Below, piece after piece: positions 1-11,104 of a stretch of 64,000 nt of DNA; position 1 is the first letter of the stretch, and each line of letters opens with the position of its first letter. The DNA is from Chionoecetes opilio (taxonomy: Eukaryota > Arthropoda > Malacostraca > Decapoda > Majidae), in assembly GCA_016584305.1 (NCBI GenBank), contig JACEEZ010020549.1, forward strand, positions 37,501 through 101,500. Direction: 5' to 3'. The position numbers were made by a program, and so were the translations under genes. The notes under the pieces were generated by a model. That model saw only the letters and a program-made list of their open reading frames with translations, did not search any database and was not told where the DNA came from.

Positions 1-688
1 GACAGTTCACTGGCATCAACCCGAGCGGTTCAGGGCGTCTCCTCCCTTAATACCTCCTTATTATAGGAAGGAAGAAAAAAAGACAGAACAAGCTTAGATG
101 CCTGTCATGGAAATGAAGGTAACGCTCTCATGATGGATAATGTTTGGGATTAGTAATCTTTATTATCTCAATTTTCAAGTTAAGAAAAATCCTGTATTCC
201 TCCACAAAGTATATCCAGCTTTTTTCTGCCCCTTAAGGATTTGTTTACACTTCATTGTGAAAAGACTGTCGTAGAAACGCATATTTGATGTGTCATGAGT
301 ACATGATATTTTTGTCTATGCTATTTGTCAAAATTTGGTTTCGCCACCACCCAAGGCGACTCATATTGTTTCTCCCATACTACCCTATAGAGTACCTTTA
401 TAAGAGGTATAAGAGGTTATTATAGGTTATTGTACCTATACTAACCCACACTAGGAGGTGCCAGATAGTGAATTTCATGGTGGAGTCTGTGTATATAATG
501 TGTATGTTTTGCAGGTAGCTGGATGTATTAGGAGATTAATGCATGTTTGAAGAGTTGTCTGGCAAAATAAAGCATGCAGGAGAGTGTTCATGGAAATGTA
601 TTGAGTATGTTAGCTGATGCCGGGAAACGAAGCGTCTGGCAACTTAGGGTTGAGGCAGCCACCGTGTGTGTGTGCGTTTGTGTGTAAT
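1..688. other. Unassigned DNA, no gene seen
   Basis: No open frame with recognisable protein similarity and no strong repeat structure is visible here apart from short AT-rich and TG-rich stretches. I can say nothing about function. Confidence 0.5.
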
Positions 689-815
689 AGATTCGTCACC
701 ACACGGTGAAATGGGCTATGGGCCGCCATCAGGCAAAGGGCCCATGTCACCCGGAAAAAGGGTGACGAATCTACACACACACGGTGAAATGGGCTCTTTT
801 ACCTGATGGCGGCCC
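689..815. repeat. Compact nested inverted and direct repeat
   Basis: GATTCGTCACC near 690 is answered by GGTGACGAATC at 761-771. GGGCCGCCATCAGG (720-733) is answered by CCTGATGGCGGCCC (802-815). CACGGTGAAATGGGCT occurs as a direct repeat near 702 and 780. Together they form a small folded structure of about 130 bp, possibly the remnant of a miniature transposon. No target duplication was found. Confidence 0.5.
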
Positions 816-1622
816 TTAGGAATTAGGGCGGCCAGCCATCTGGTTGAGGGAGACCATACAGGCCACTCCTTGTACGTAGGTCAGCCTCACCGACTATACT
901 TTCGGTCATATCAAAATTAATATTAGCTACTAGTCCAATCAATTTAGCGCGTTTTTACCCCTAACCCACCACAAATTGCAATAGAAACAAAACAATTTTT
1001 TATGAAAACCCGTTGATCCCCAGAACAAATATATGAAATTATACTCAATTCTAATGAGTGGATCAATATTTTTTTCAGATTGAACGAGAGCCGTGAACGA
1101 GAGGTGGAGTGACGCTTGCAGTGAGAAATTGATCGGTGTGGCAGAGGACCGTTTCAACGCTGCGGTCCCTTGTGAAAGTAAGGAGTATTATATTTAATGT
1201 AGGATTGGGTTTTAAAGGTTTTTTTTTTTATTTAAAGTTTTAACAAAAAAAATTCTGTAACATTTTTTAACATTAATTTTCAACAAATTTTTTTTTAACA
1301 TTTCAATTTTTTTTTTAAAATTTCATTAGTACCAATTTGGGCCGTTTAACCACTTACCGATTACTTAAAACTTACAAACAGTCAAGCCCTAACTAGGACT
1401 CAGAGACTGCAATGACGACACCAGACGGAGACATCAATATCAACCTCATCTCTTCAGAGATTGTGATCGCTGGCCTGATTGGGGATTATCCCAAAACACT
1501 CGTTGTGAGTTATGCGCATATCCCTTTTTTTCCCTTTTGGTTCCCCCAAAAAGCTTTTAAAAAATCCTTGCCTTCCTTCCCCAAGTAAATTGGGCCCAGC
1601 GTTAGCCTCAAACATCCAAAAA
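816..1622. other. AT-rich unassigned DNA before the assembly gap
   Basis: AT-rich, with T and A homopolymers at 1210-1325. The short open frames show no family features. From about 1510 the sequence has many doubled bases and looks unreliable. Confidence 0.45.
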
Positions 1623-2400
1623 NNNNNNNNNNNNNNNNNNNNNNNNNNNNNNNNNNNNNNNNNNNNNNNNNNNNNNNNNNNNNNNNNNNNNNNNNNNNNN
1701 NNNNNNNNNNNNNNNNNNNNNNNNNNNNNNNNNNNNNNNNNNNNNNNNNNNNNNNNNNNNNNNNNNNNNNNNNNNNNNNNNNNNNNNNNNNNNNNNNNNN
1801 NNNNNNNNNNNNNNNNNNNNNNNNNNNNNNNNNNNNNNNNNNNNNNNNNNNNNNNNNNNNNNNNNNNNNNNNNNNNNNNNNNNNNNNNNNNNNNNNNNNN
1901 NNNNNNNNNNNNNNNNNNNNNNNNNNNNNNNNNNNNNNNNNNNNNNNNNNNNNNNNNNNNNNNNNNNNNNNNNNNNNNNNNNNNNNNNNNNNNNNNNNNN
2001 NNNNNNNNNNNNNNNNNNNNNNNNNNNNNNNNNNNNNNNNNNNNNNNNNNNNNNNNNNNNNNNNNNNNNNNNNNNNNNNNNNNNNNNNNNNNNNNNNNNN
2101 NNNNNNNNNNNNNNNNNNNNNNNNNNNNNNNNNNNNNNNNNNNNNNNNNNNNNNNNNNNNNNNNNNNNNNNNNNNNNNNNNNNNNNNNNNNNNNNNNNNN
2201 NNNNNNNNNNNNNNNNNNNNNNNNNNNNNNNNNNNNNNNNNNNNNNNNNNNNNNNNNNNNNNNNNNNNNNNNNNNNNNNNNNNNNNNNNNNNNNNNNNNN
2301 NNNNNNNNNNNNNNNNNNNNNNNNNNNNNNNNNNNNNNNNNNNNNNNNNNNNNNNNNNNNNNNNNNNNNNNNNNNNNNNNNNNNNNNNNNNNNNNNNNNN
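1623..2400. other. Assembly gap (run of N)
   Basis: 778 undetermined bases. Any open frame crossing it is meaningless. It lies at the 3' side of the Helitron copy that follows, so that copy's terminator is not visible. Confidence 0.99.
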
Positions 2401-4400
2401 ACTAAACCATTCCCCATAAACCCCCCCCCCTTTCACTCCCCCTTTTCCCCAAATCCCCCCCAAACCCATTCACTCACCCTTTCCCCACCCCCCCCCCACC
2501 CTTTCCCCACCCATTCCCATCACTACACCCCCCATTCACTCACCCTTTACCCCACCCCCCCCCATTCACTCACCCTTTTCCCCATCACCACACCCCCATT
2601 CACTCACCCATTCCCCACACCCCCACCCATTAAATCACCCATTCCCCATCCCCCCCACCCATTCACTCACCCATACCCATCCCCCCCCCCACCATTCACT
2701 TCACCCCATTCCCCCCTAAACCTACACACCCATTCCCCCTCCCCCATTAAACCCATAACCCCCCCACCCATTAAAACCCCCCCCCATTTTCCCCATCACC
2801 CCACACCCAAATTCACTCCCCCATTCCCTCACCCCCCACCCTTTACTAAACCCAATTCCCAATCACCACACCCCCCTTTCCCCATCACCCCCCCCCATTA
2901 AATTCACCCCCCCCCCATTCACTCACCTTTAAACCCCCATCCCCAAACACACCCTTTTAAACCCCCCCCTTCCCCATCCCCCCCCCACCCTTTCACTACC
3001 CTTTAAACCCCATCAACACAAACCCATTCCCCTCCCCCATCCCCATCCCCCCCCACCCATTCACTAAACCCATTCCCCATCCCCCAACACCCCCTTTCAT
3101 AAACCCATCCCCCCCCACCTTTTCCCCTCCCCCCATCCCCCCCAAACCCCAATCCCCCCCCCACCCATTAAATCACCCCCCCACCCATTCCCCATCCCCC
3201 CCCCACCTTTTCACTCACCCATTACCCATAAACCCCTACATAAAAGGGTTCCTTAAAATTGGAGAGAACTGAAAACTCGAAAAAATGCCAGTGGTCGTGG
3301 CATTGGTTTAACTCAAAGGTTTTTCTACTTTTGTTTTGGCCCCCGGGGGCCCAATTTTTTTCAAAAATTTAATTTCGCGAAAAAATTTTGAGGGAACCGC
3401 TTTGAATAAAAAAAAATATATTTTCTTCTTTTGTTTTTACTAATTTTTATGGATGACATGCATTACGGGGGAAAGTTCTAAATAGAAAATTTTTAATGCA
3501 AATTACTCCCCCTCGAGTACCCAAAGTTTAAATTTAATTTTTTCTTTGTATATTGGGCATGAAAAAATTTGGGGGGCGATGTTCACATGTTTTCAAAGGG
3601 GACGTATGCGGCGTCGGGCCCAAACGTTTGGGCCCAAAATACAATAAGCAATCCCTTTGGGGGAAAAAACGAAGAATAAAGAATGCCGAAATCGGCTTGT
3701 TGCTGCGACAATGTAGGTTATAATTGTGGAGGCGACGTGCCGCGGCAGGGAGTGGTGGGCGGGGAGATTGTGGCGGGGAGATTGAATCAAAACATTGCCA
3801 CTTCACGCGTCGACTCATTGCACTTCTAGGCTTTCTATCTGATTGATACACAATAATAACAGGAAAATATGACTGCCTAGGTATAGATAACTTCTAAACA
3901 TTCGTTATTGACTATATAATATCATAGAGTAGCATTTACCTCGCCTCCTCAACTATAACCTCCTTGGTTATTTGGTTATATACAATGTTTTACAGAATCA
4001 GGCTTCTATACAATATACATATAGAAGAAAATCGTTCTTAATATTATACTTGTGTGTTTTAAGTACAGTGGAATAAGCCCATATTTTTCTTTCAAGTTGA
4101 CCAACTTTTCACCAAATTGTGAGTTAAAACTACCAGCGACCACTGGCATTTCGAAGTTGCAGTTCTCTCTAATTCTCGCAACCCACTTTTGTTTTCACAA
4201 TTCTCGCTAATAGGCTGCTAAAAAGAAAAGGAAAAAAAAAGTGATCGGATCATCTCATAAGTGGGCTTATGACCTTCCCCTGGTCAACCTGATTCCAAAA
4301 ATGTGCCATATGAGGTGTTTGCGCCACGGGGGGCGGAACCTATACCACACACACACACACAGACAGACAGACAAACAGACAGACAGACTTTCGCTTATAT

Positions 4401-4402
<2 letters not shown>
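2401..4402 (-). mobile_element. Helitron-like non-autonomous element, copy A (split by a TIR transposon)
   Basis: Read on the minus strand, the element begins at about 4402 (blending into TA repeats) and passes through GCGAAAGT, (GTCT)n and (TG)n. The conserved unique block follows (4171-4380), then the C-rich minisatellite with a unit of about 30 bp (CCCATTCACTCACCC on the plus strand; 2401-3240). A 910-bp TIR transposon interrupts it at 3261-4170. The 3' hairpin and CTAG end would fall in or beyond the gap. The minisatellite here is far more degenerate than in other copies, with C-homopolymer runs that suggest poor base calling. Family assignment rests on the termini seen in other copies. 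Confidence 0.75.
3261..4170. mobile_element. Non-autonomous DNA transposon with ~45-50 bp TIRs, AATT target duplication
   Basis: The left end (3261 onward) GGAGAGAACTG...ATGCCAGTGGTCG matches the reverse complement of the right end (4123-4170) AGAGAGAACTG...ATGCCAGTGGTCG, continuing to GTTTAACTC. It sits inside the Helitron block that other copies carry uninterrupted as TTCCTCAATTCTCGCAAC. AATT flanks both ends (3257-3260 and 4171-4174), so it is a 4-5 bp target duplication. The interior has no transposase frame. A 4-bp AATT target with these termini does not let me name a superfamily. Confidence 0.8.

Positions 4403-4474
<72 letters not shown>
4403..4474. repeat. (TA)n microsatellite
   Basis: Uninterrupted TA dinucleotides directly abutting the 5' terminus of Helitron copy A. 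The same element-to-TA adjacency recurs at copy C and the array. Confidence 0.95.
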
Positions 4475-4479
<5 letters not shown>

Positions 4480-4689
4480 TATATATGTATAAGTGGTCCT
4501 ATATAAGTGGTTTTCATTCATCACAAACATCTTTTGGTTCTTCTTTTTTTATTTACAGTCGCCGTAAATATTTTTTAAAGATTAAAAAGGCTAAATTTAT
4601 CATCCTATTCCATTTGTTTTTCTTTTGTGTGGACATGTTAACTATTTCTATGTCACTATATGTCTAAGATATGATGCGCTAAATATCAC

Positions 4690-4766
<77 letters not shown>

Positions 4767-4794
4767 AGAGAAGAGAGGAGAGAGAGAGAGAGAG
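4690..4794. repeat. (GA)n microsatellite
   Basis: About 100 bp of GA repeat with a few GAG interruptions. Open frames through it on the minus strand read as serine-leucine repeats and are not genes. Confidence 0.95.
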
Positions 4795-5254
4795 ATCACC
4801 ACCCTCCAACACCGACGTGACGTGGGGGGACTCACCGTGGTGTTCAAGGTGCAGGTGAAGTCACAAGGTGCATATGAGTCACCTTGAGGCGTTGCGGCAG
4901 TCATACCGTCTGGTCCTGGTCACCTCCCGTGCTATCGCCCTGGCTCCTAGTAAGCTGTTACAGCCCCACTGCCGGACGTGGCACCACCAGCGCCAGTTCA
5001 CGAACACATATATCAGTTGGTGGAATACCCTGATATTATCACACATACTTTGACGGAGCGAGTGTCCAGGAATTTAAAGTGCTGGTGAATAACTGGTTGC
5101 TGGTTTGATCTGATAGTGATAGTGATTAGTGACTAGTATAAGGACCAGAGTCAGGCTTTAAGATAGGCAGTATTAAGAATATGACCTTTAGCCTGTAAGC
5201 TACTATACACCCATGTAGTGTTGCATGTAATTATCTGTAAACTATGTTACAGTC

Positions 5255-5258
<4 letters not shown>

Positions 5259-5342
<84 letters not shown>
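5259..5342. repeat. (AG)n microsatellite
   Basis: Pure AG run of about 84 bp. The 460 bases before it and the 1.2 kb after it carry no recognisable gene. Confidence 0.95.
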
Positions 5343-5344
<2 letters not shown>

Positions 5345-6550
5345 TTATCTCCTAAGGGATTATATCTGACCGTAACCATACCCTCGGGGAGCTCAGGTCG
5401 GGTATAGAGGTTAAGGGTGTAAATATGCAAAGCTTGAGTTGTCGCTGAATTTGCTGAGGACATCACACACCGCCCCTCACTACTAAAATTCCAACATCGC
5501 TCGTCAATGGGAATAATTGTATTCACCAGTGGGAGGGGCTTTATTGATTTTGGTATGACGGAGAGTATGCACGCCTTTTCCTGGGTAGGGAGGTCTTTTT
5601 CACTTAGCCCTTACTCTGCTTCGTTCAACTCGAGTGTTTCCAGGTGCGTAATTTGACCACCCAGTTGCATTTCGAGCGGAACAGTATTCAAGATGCATAG
5701 GGAAAGTGTAGCGAGTGAGATAAGGGTATTTTTTGTATTGGCGCAACGAACATTGTGTTGAGTGGAGACGTTACGTTGTTGAGCATTGGACGCAAGGAAC
5801 CGGACATGTTCACGCGAGAATATAGCGACAAGGGCGTTAGGGAAACTAATTTCTGTTGCGGTTCAGCGGGGTATTTATAAACGCTTGCAGGTTATTAGAT
5901 TTTTTAGTTAAGCATTTTTAATGCCTGGTCAAAAAATGCCTGGTCATGAGAGAGTGATTATGCTTGCCTGTCACGTGTATTTCTTCTTGCTTATTTATTA
6001 AACATTAGTTAGGATTATCGGCGTGTATATTTATTATGCGTTTTTTGTATGTAGCATGCACTTGCGACCTTAAATCTTAATTGCTGATGATACGGAAGTA
6101 TTCAGTGCAGCGAGGTAAGTCTGTGTTTTCTGTGTTAATTATTTTCGATTTTTGATTGTGAGACGAGGATCATCCCTCGTCCACTCACCGTCTCCAACCG
6201 AGACCACCGAAAGACAAGGCCTGGTACATCGCCCGTGACGTCACACCATAAGGATACCACCCGCTCCGCTCCCCGTACAAGTTTACCAACCTAATATAAT
6301 GTTTATCAGTATAAAAGATATACTGTTATCTTCGGAAAGGTTTGTTCTATAATATTATTAAATAAAAAACCGTAAAACACACTAAAGAAATGCCATTATG
6401 AGACTTTCAAGAAATATGCATTAACTTAAACTTTTCGCCATTTAATATTTTGTGAAAAAAACTTTGTACATGGAGAATATCAATAGAAGCGGAATTTAAT
6501 TAGCTTTCCATTGATATATTTCCTTTTCGATAAATGATTTAGAACTATGC
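5343..6550. other. Unassigned DNA, no gene seen
   Basis: Mixed-composition DNA with scattered stops in all frames. No mobile-element similarity was recognised. Confidence 0.45.
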
Positions 6551-6641
6551 ATAAATTAGCGTTAACTAAATAAATAACATCATGAAATCGGGTAATTTAC
6601 CCGATTTCATGATGTTATTTATTTAGTTAACGCTAATTTAT
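6551..6641. repeat. Perfect 45-bp inverted repeat with one-base spacer
   Basis: The 45 bases at 6551-6595 are exactly reverse-complementary to 6597-6641, with T6596 as the only spacer. It lies 30 bp upstream of the broken end of Helitron copy B. A palindrome this perfect is either very young, under hairpin-forming duplication, or an assembly fold-back. Confidence 0.9.
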
Positions 6642-6670
6642 CGAAATAAATTATTCGCTAATTTATCGAA

Positions 6671-7179
6671 GTCTGTGTTTGGTGGGCCTTCAGCCCACCA
6701 AACACAGACTCTCCAGATAGCCCCTTCTAACTTTCCTGAAATCATGGATGTAGAAATGTATGTATTAACGCCAACCCATTCACATCACCCCCAACCCATT
6801 CACTCACCCATTACCCATCACCCCCCATCCATTCACTCACCCCCCACCCATTCACTCAACCATTACCCATCACCACACACCCATTCACTCACCCATTACC
6901 CACACCCCCCACCTATTCCCTCACCCATCACCCATCACCCCCCCCCCATTCACTCACCCATTACCCATCACCCTACATCAAGGTTTCCTCAATTCTCGCA
7001 ACCCACTTTTTTCACAATTCTCGCTAATAGGCTACTAAAAATATAAATAAATAAAAGTGATCGCATCATCTCATAAGTGGGCTTAAAATGTGCCCCTGGT
7101 CGACCCGGTTCCAAAACTGTGCCATATGATGGGATTGGGGCACTGGGGGCGGCACCTATCGCGGACACACAGACAGACA

Positions 7180-7246
<67 letters not shown>

Positions 7247-7282
7247 CACACACACACACACTTTCGCTTATATTATTTTAGA
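6671..7282 (-). mobile_element. Helitron-like non-autonomous element, copy B
   Basis: On the minus strand it starts A|TCTAAAATAATATAAGC at 7282 and runs through (TG)n (7181-7260), the conserved unique block (6990-7180), and the ~30-bp minisatellite (6774-6975). It ends inside a stem-loop (6671-6687 pairing with 6693-6709). The GC hairpin and CTAG terminator are missing, so the 3' end is truncated. Its 5' boundary falls directly on LTR sequence of the adjacent Ty3/Gypsy element, consistent with insertion between A and T. Confidence 0.8.
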
Positions 7283-7515
7283 TATAATGCCATATGAATA
7301 TATGTAAAAAGCTAAATTGGAACAAATCAGATAAAGACAAATCAATTGGTTGTTTTATTAACATATACCTGGCTAAGGGGTTAGGGCTTAAGGCAAGATT
7401 AAACCACCGAGATAACCCGGTTTGCCAATGACTCTTAAAGGACTTACCACTGCGGAGCTAACACCTTCGTTTGAGTCATTACCGCCACATGCCAGTATGG
7501 GTTAACAAGGCAACA
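7283..7515 (+). repeat. 5' LTR, truncated
   Basis: Matches the last 233 bp of the 3' LTR, both ending AACAAGGCAACA. Internal sequence starts at 7516 with ATTGGTAACGCTGG; TGGTAACGC just after the LTR is the expected place for a tRNA primer-binding site. I cannot assign the tRNA. Confidence 0.82.
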
Positions 7516-7619
7516 ATTGGTAACGCTGGAGTGACAGACAACCCAGCTGATGCGGGAGCACTAGTGCCTAGCATCATGGTGGTACTATCACGCGCCCTCG
7601 CTCCCCACCCAGCCCAACC

Positions 7620-8037
7620 GCCAAGCAGTAGGTGAGTAGGATACTAAGTGCGCTGCTAGCATCCTGCCGCCGGCGGACCCCGCAGTCGGTCGCGCCGCCC
7701 CTCCCGCCAGCATTGCCCCCTGCCGCTGGCCCCGCACCTGGCGCTGCGCCAGCCACACGGTGCGGCCCCCTTTCACGGACCCGGCCCGCCGCCATCGCCA
7801 GGTGCTGCGGCCCACCGTCGCCGCCACCACCGGGAGCCGTCGTCTCTGCAACCGCCGTGAGTCGTCGCCTCTACCACCGCCGAGAGCCGTTGCATCTGCT
7901 GCCACCGCCAACGGGAGCCGTCGCCTCTACCGCCACCGCCATAGCCGGGAGCCGTCGCCTCTGCCGCCACCGCCAACGGCCCAACGGGAGCCGTCGCCTC
8001 TACCGCCCCCTACGCCGCTAACGGTACCAAGATACCC
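7620..8037 (+). repeat. GC-rich minisatellite in the place of gag
   Basis: Variants of a motif close to GGGAGCCGTCGCCTCTACCG recur at least five times (about 7830-8012). All frames read as proline/arginine/alanine-rich and none shows a gag domain or zinc knuckle. Only about 520 bp separates the LTR from the protease, too little for a normal gag. I infer deletion of gag with expansion of a repeat. Confidence 0.7.
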
Positions 8038-8373
8038 GTGTACAAACGTCAGACGCTGCAAATGGAGCTCAACCTTCGCCGTTCTTTCGAGTGGACCTTC
8101 TATTTGGGAGCAGTCTGTCAAGTCATCCTGGGCGCCGATTTTTTGACACACTTCGACCTCCGCGTCGTCATCAAGAATCGCCGACTCAGAGATCCCTTAA
8201 CTTCTGTCTCGACCTCAGCAGCAGCAACCACTGGCGACAGCACCCAGATCTCCACAGTCAGTGCAGACAACCCATACGCTTCACTGCTGAAGTCCTTCAC
8301 GACTCTCACACAGCCTTACCCTGCAACCAGACCTGCAAAACACCACGTAACGCTCAACATCGAGACTACTTGA
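8038..8373 (+). pseudogene. Retroelement aspartic protease, C-terminal part
   Basis: The frame contains ILGADFL followed by a stretch ending KNRRLRD, the conserved C-terminal module of Ty3/Gypsy aspartic proteases. The catalytic DTG/DSG loop would lie upstream in the repeat-replaced zone and is not seen. The frame ends at a stop just before the reverse transcriptase, which continues in another frame. As a gene it is a fragment; its role would have been polyprotein processing. Confidence 0.75.
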
Positions 8374-8389
8374 CTGCCATAACGTTATC

Positions 8390-9740
8390 AGGCAGCCAAG
8401 ACCGAATTCGAGTCTCTTCTGCGTCAAGGTATCATCCGTCCCAGCTCCAGCAACTGGTCTTCCGCACTACACATCCTCCCAAAGAACAATGGTGACATCA
8501 GACCATGTGGAGACTACCGTGCACTCAACTCTCGCAGCGTCATGAACAGATACCCTGTACCCAACATTCAAGAGTTCTCTTTTCAACTCGCCGGCAGTAC
8601 CATCTTCTCCAGGATTGACCTCGTCAAGGCGTTTCACCAAATTCCAGTCAATCCAGCAGACATCCCGAAGACAGCCATCATTACCCCGTTTGGCTTGTTT
8701 GAATACGTCCGGATGCCATTTGGATTAAGGAACGCCTCCCAGACATCCAGACATTCCAGCGTTTCATGGATGAGGTCCTGCGAGGTTTGCCCTTCTGCTT
8801 CGCCTACATCGACGACCTCCTCATCGCCAGTCCCGACGCTGAAGCACACTGACACCATCTTCAACAAATCTTCACTCGTCTTCAGGACTATGGGATCCAG
8901 ATCAACATCGACAAGTCTGCGTTTGGTTTCCCTTCAGTCGACTTCCTTGGCCACACCGTCTCCTCAGCAGGCATCACTCCACTCCAGCCAGTCCAAGTGT
9001 GAGTCCATCCAACAGTTTCCCGAAGCCGTCAACCAGCGTCAGCTCAAGGAAGTCTTGGGGATGCTCAATTATTACAACCGCTTCGTCCCGAACTGCTCAC
9101 TTCTTCTCCGGCCACTCTACGCCATGATCAAACCCTGCAAGAAAGGCCAGTCTATCACCCTCATCTGGACCCTAGAAGCTGACGACGCCTTCCTCGCTGC
9201 TAAAAATGCCCTCAGTGAAGTTTCAATGCTCAGTTTTCCCCTCTCCAGATGCCGACACTTCCATCTCTACAGATGCTTCAAACATCGGTATTGGTGCTGT
9301 CCTGCAACAGTACGTCAACGGAGGATGGAAACCCATCGCTTTATTCTCCAAGAAGTTCAGCAACGCCGAAACTACGTAAGTACAGCGCTTTCGACAGAGA
9401 ACTTCTTGCTATCTACAAGGCGATCAATAGATTCCGATACTTCATCGAAGGTCGCCGATTACATATACACACCGACCACAAGCCTCTCACCACTACATAC
9501 GTCAACAAAAATACTATCTATACTCCGCGGCAACTGCGTCACATCGACTTCATCTCGCAATTCACCACTGACATTCGCTACGTCAAAGGTGCAGATAATG
9601 TTCCAGCTGATGCACTGTCACACAGCATCTCTGCTATCTCGTCTCTCATCGACTATGCCGCTATTGCTGCCGACCAAGCCACCGATGCTGAGCTGCAGCA
9701 ACTCCAAGAAAATGCCGCTTTGAAGATGAAGAGGATCTAG
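8390..9740 (+). pseudogene. Ty3/Gypsy reverse transcriptase and RNase H
   Basis: Reverse transcriptase: palm motif FSRIDLVKAFHQI near 8615, then MPFGLRNA near 8715. A frameshift follows at about 8745, and the catalytic YIDD is near 8812 in the new frame. The thumb and connection continue to about 9230. RNase H: TDAS near 9265, the RELLAIY helix near 9400 and TDHKPL near 9470, ending with NVPADALS near 9600. At least three frame changes and an early stop make it non-functional. The order and motifs are those of Ty3/Gypsy pol. Confidence 0.88.
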
Positions 9741-9825
9741 CTTCCAGGTACTCAAGTACACCTGTACGCTGATGTCTCTACCGACACCATCCGGCCGGCC
9801 ATACCTTCCAAAGAAGCATCGATAC

Positions 9826-11024
9826 CCCTCTTCCGTCAGTTGCACGACTTCTCTCACCCTGGCATACGAGAGTCGCAACACATGATGACTTCTACATTCA
9901 TCTGGCATGGTATCAACAAGGACGTCAGGCACTGGACGCGCACCCTGCATCAAGTGTCAAGCTTCAAAGGTGACACGCCACACACACTCTCCTGCAGCAA
10001 CATTCAAGCCAGTTTCTTCTAGATTCGTCCACGTCCACCCTTCAGGGTGGCTCGGTTGTGGAGCTGTAGGTTCGCGTGCAGCATCCCTGCGTTCGATCAG
10101 CAGTTCGATCCCACCAGGTTCATCCTGGCGTGGTGGCACTTTGTATAGTCAATAACCTTGTCGTTGGTAATTGCAAAATGTCTAGATAGGATCAAAGTAT
10201 CTTATCGTCCACGTCCACGTTGACATCGTTGGTACGCTGCCTTACTCCAACGGCTACCGGTACATCCTAATCTGCGCCGACCGATTCACTCGTTGGCCTG
10301 AAGCTGCAACTCTTGTGGACATCACAACGGACTCCGCCGCCCATGCTTTCATCAATACGTGGATCTCCAGATTCGGTGTCCCTCTCAGCCTCACATCAGA
10401 CCGTGGAAGCCAGTTCGAGTCTAGCCTGTGGAGTAAAGTCATGACTCTGCTCGGCATGGCATTCGACGCTACAGGACTGCCAGCTATCACCCACAAGCCA
10501 ATGGCCTCATCAAGCGCTTCCACCGGCAACCCAAGTCTTCTCTGGCAGCTTTAGCCCAACAACGTGAAGACTGGACTATAGCTCAAACCCCTTGTCCTCC
10601 TCGGCATACGAACGTCATTGAAAGAAGATCTAGGCCACTCCTCTGCTAAGCTTGTCTACGGAACCACACTCCGGCTACCAGGTGATATGCTCGCCAGCAC
10701 ACCTGATTCCAGGCCTAGCAGTATCTAGGACTTCGCCAGCAGCCTCATGAATCCATGCAGAACCTTCAGCCTGTGCAGCCTCGCACCTCTCCCTCCAAGA
10801 CCTTCGTCAGCCAGGACTTCGACAGCTGTACTCACGTCTTCGTCAGGGTAGACGCAGTCAAGAAGCCCCTTCAGCAACCGTACGAGGGCCCTTTTGAAGT
10901 CATCTGTAGAACGAAAAAGAACCTCACAATCAATCGAAACGGGACTTCGACGTTATCGCCATCGACCGCGGTGAAACCTACGTACCTGCTTCACTCCAAT
11001 ACGACCCCACCTGACACAAGATGA
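9826..11024 (+). pseudogene. Ty3/Gypsy integrase, interrupted by a SINE-like insertion
   Basis: The N-terminal H2C2 region is at 9838-9975, with the histidines and the paired cysteines in different frames. A 180-bp foreign segment then interrupts the gene (10025-10218). The DDE core resumes at about 10219 (HVDIVG, then DRFTRWPE, later TSDRGSQFES). The C-terminal GPF module (PYEGPFEV) is at about 10880. The copy is broken by frameshifts as well as by the insertion. Confidence 0.85.
10039..10204 (+). mobile_element. SINE-like insertion with 14-bp target duplication
   Basis: TCGTCCACGTCCAC occurs at 10025-10038 and 10205-10218, directly flanking 166 bp that interrupt the integrase frame. The insert has a box-A-like GTGGCTCGGTTGTGG near 10047 and a box-B-like AGTTCGATCCC near 10103, the layout of a tRNA-derived SINE head. 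It has no long poly(A), ending in an A/T-rich segment. Not the same family as the SINE at 11594 or 57358. Confidence 0.78.
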
Positions 11025-11104
11025 AGAACTACTTCAAGTGTGGCGCCGGGTCTTCCTAAGAAAACTGTTTCGTTCCTCCTACCTCGTAACTAGGGGAGGA
11101 GTAT

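Noticed and set aside
1510..2469. Open frames of about 270-320 residues across the N run
   Set aside because: Undetermined bases cannot contain stops; meaningless.
7588..8146. Overlapping 60-130 residue frames on both strands in the GC-rich block
   Set aside because: Produced by a GC-rich minisatellite; no domain on either strand.
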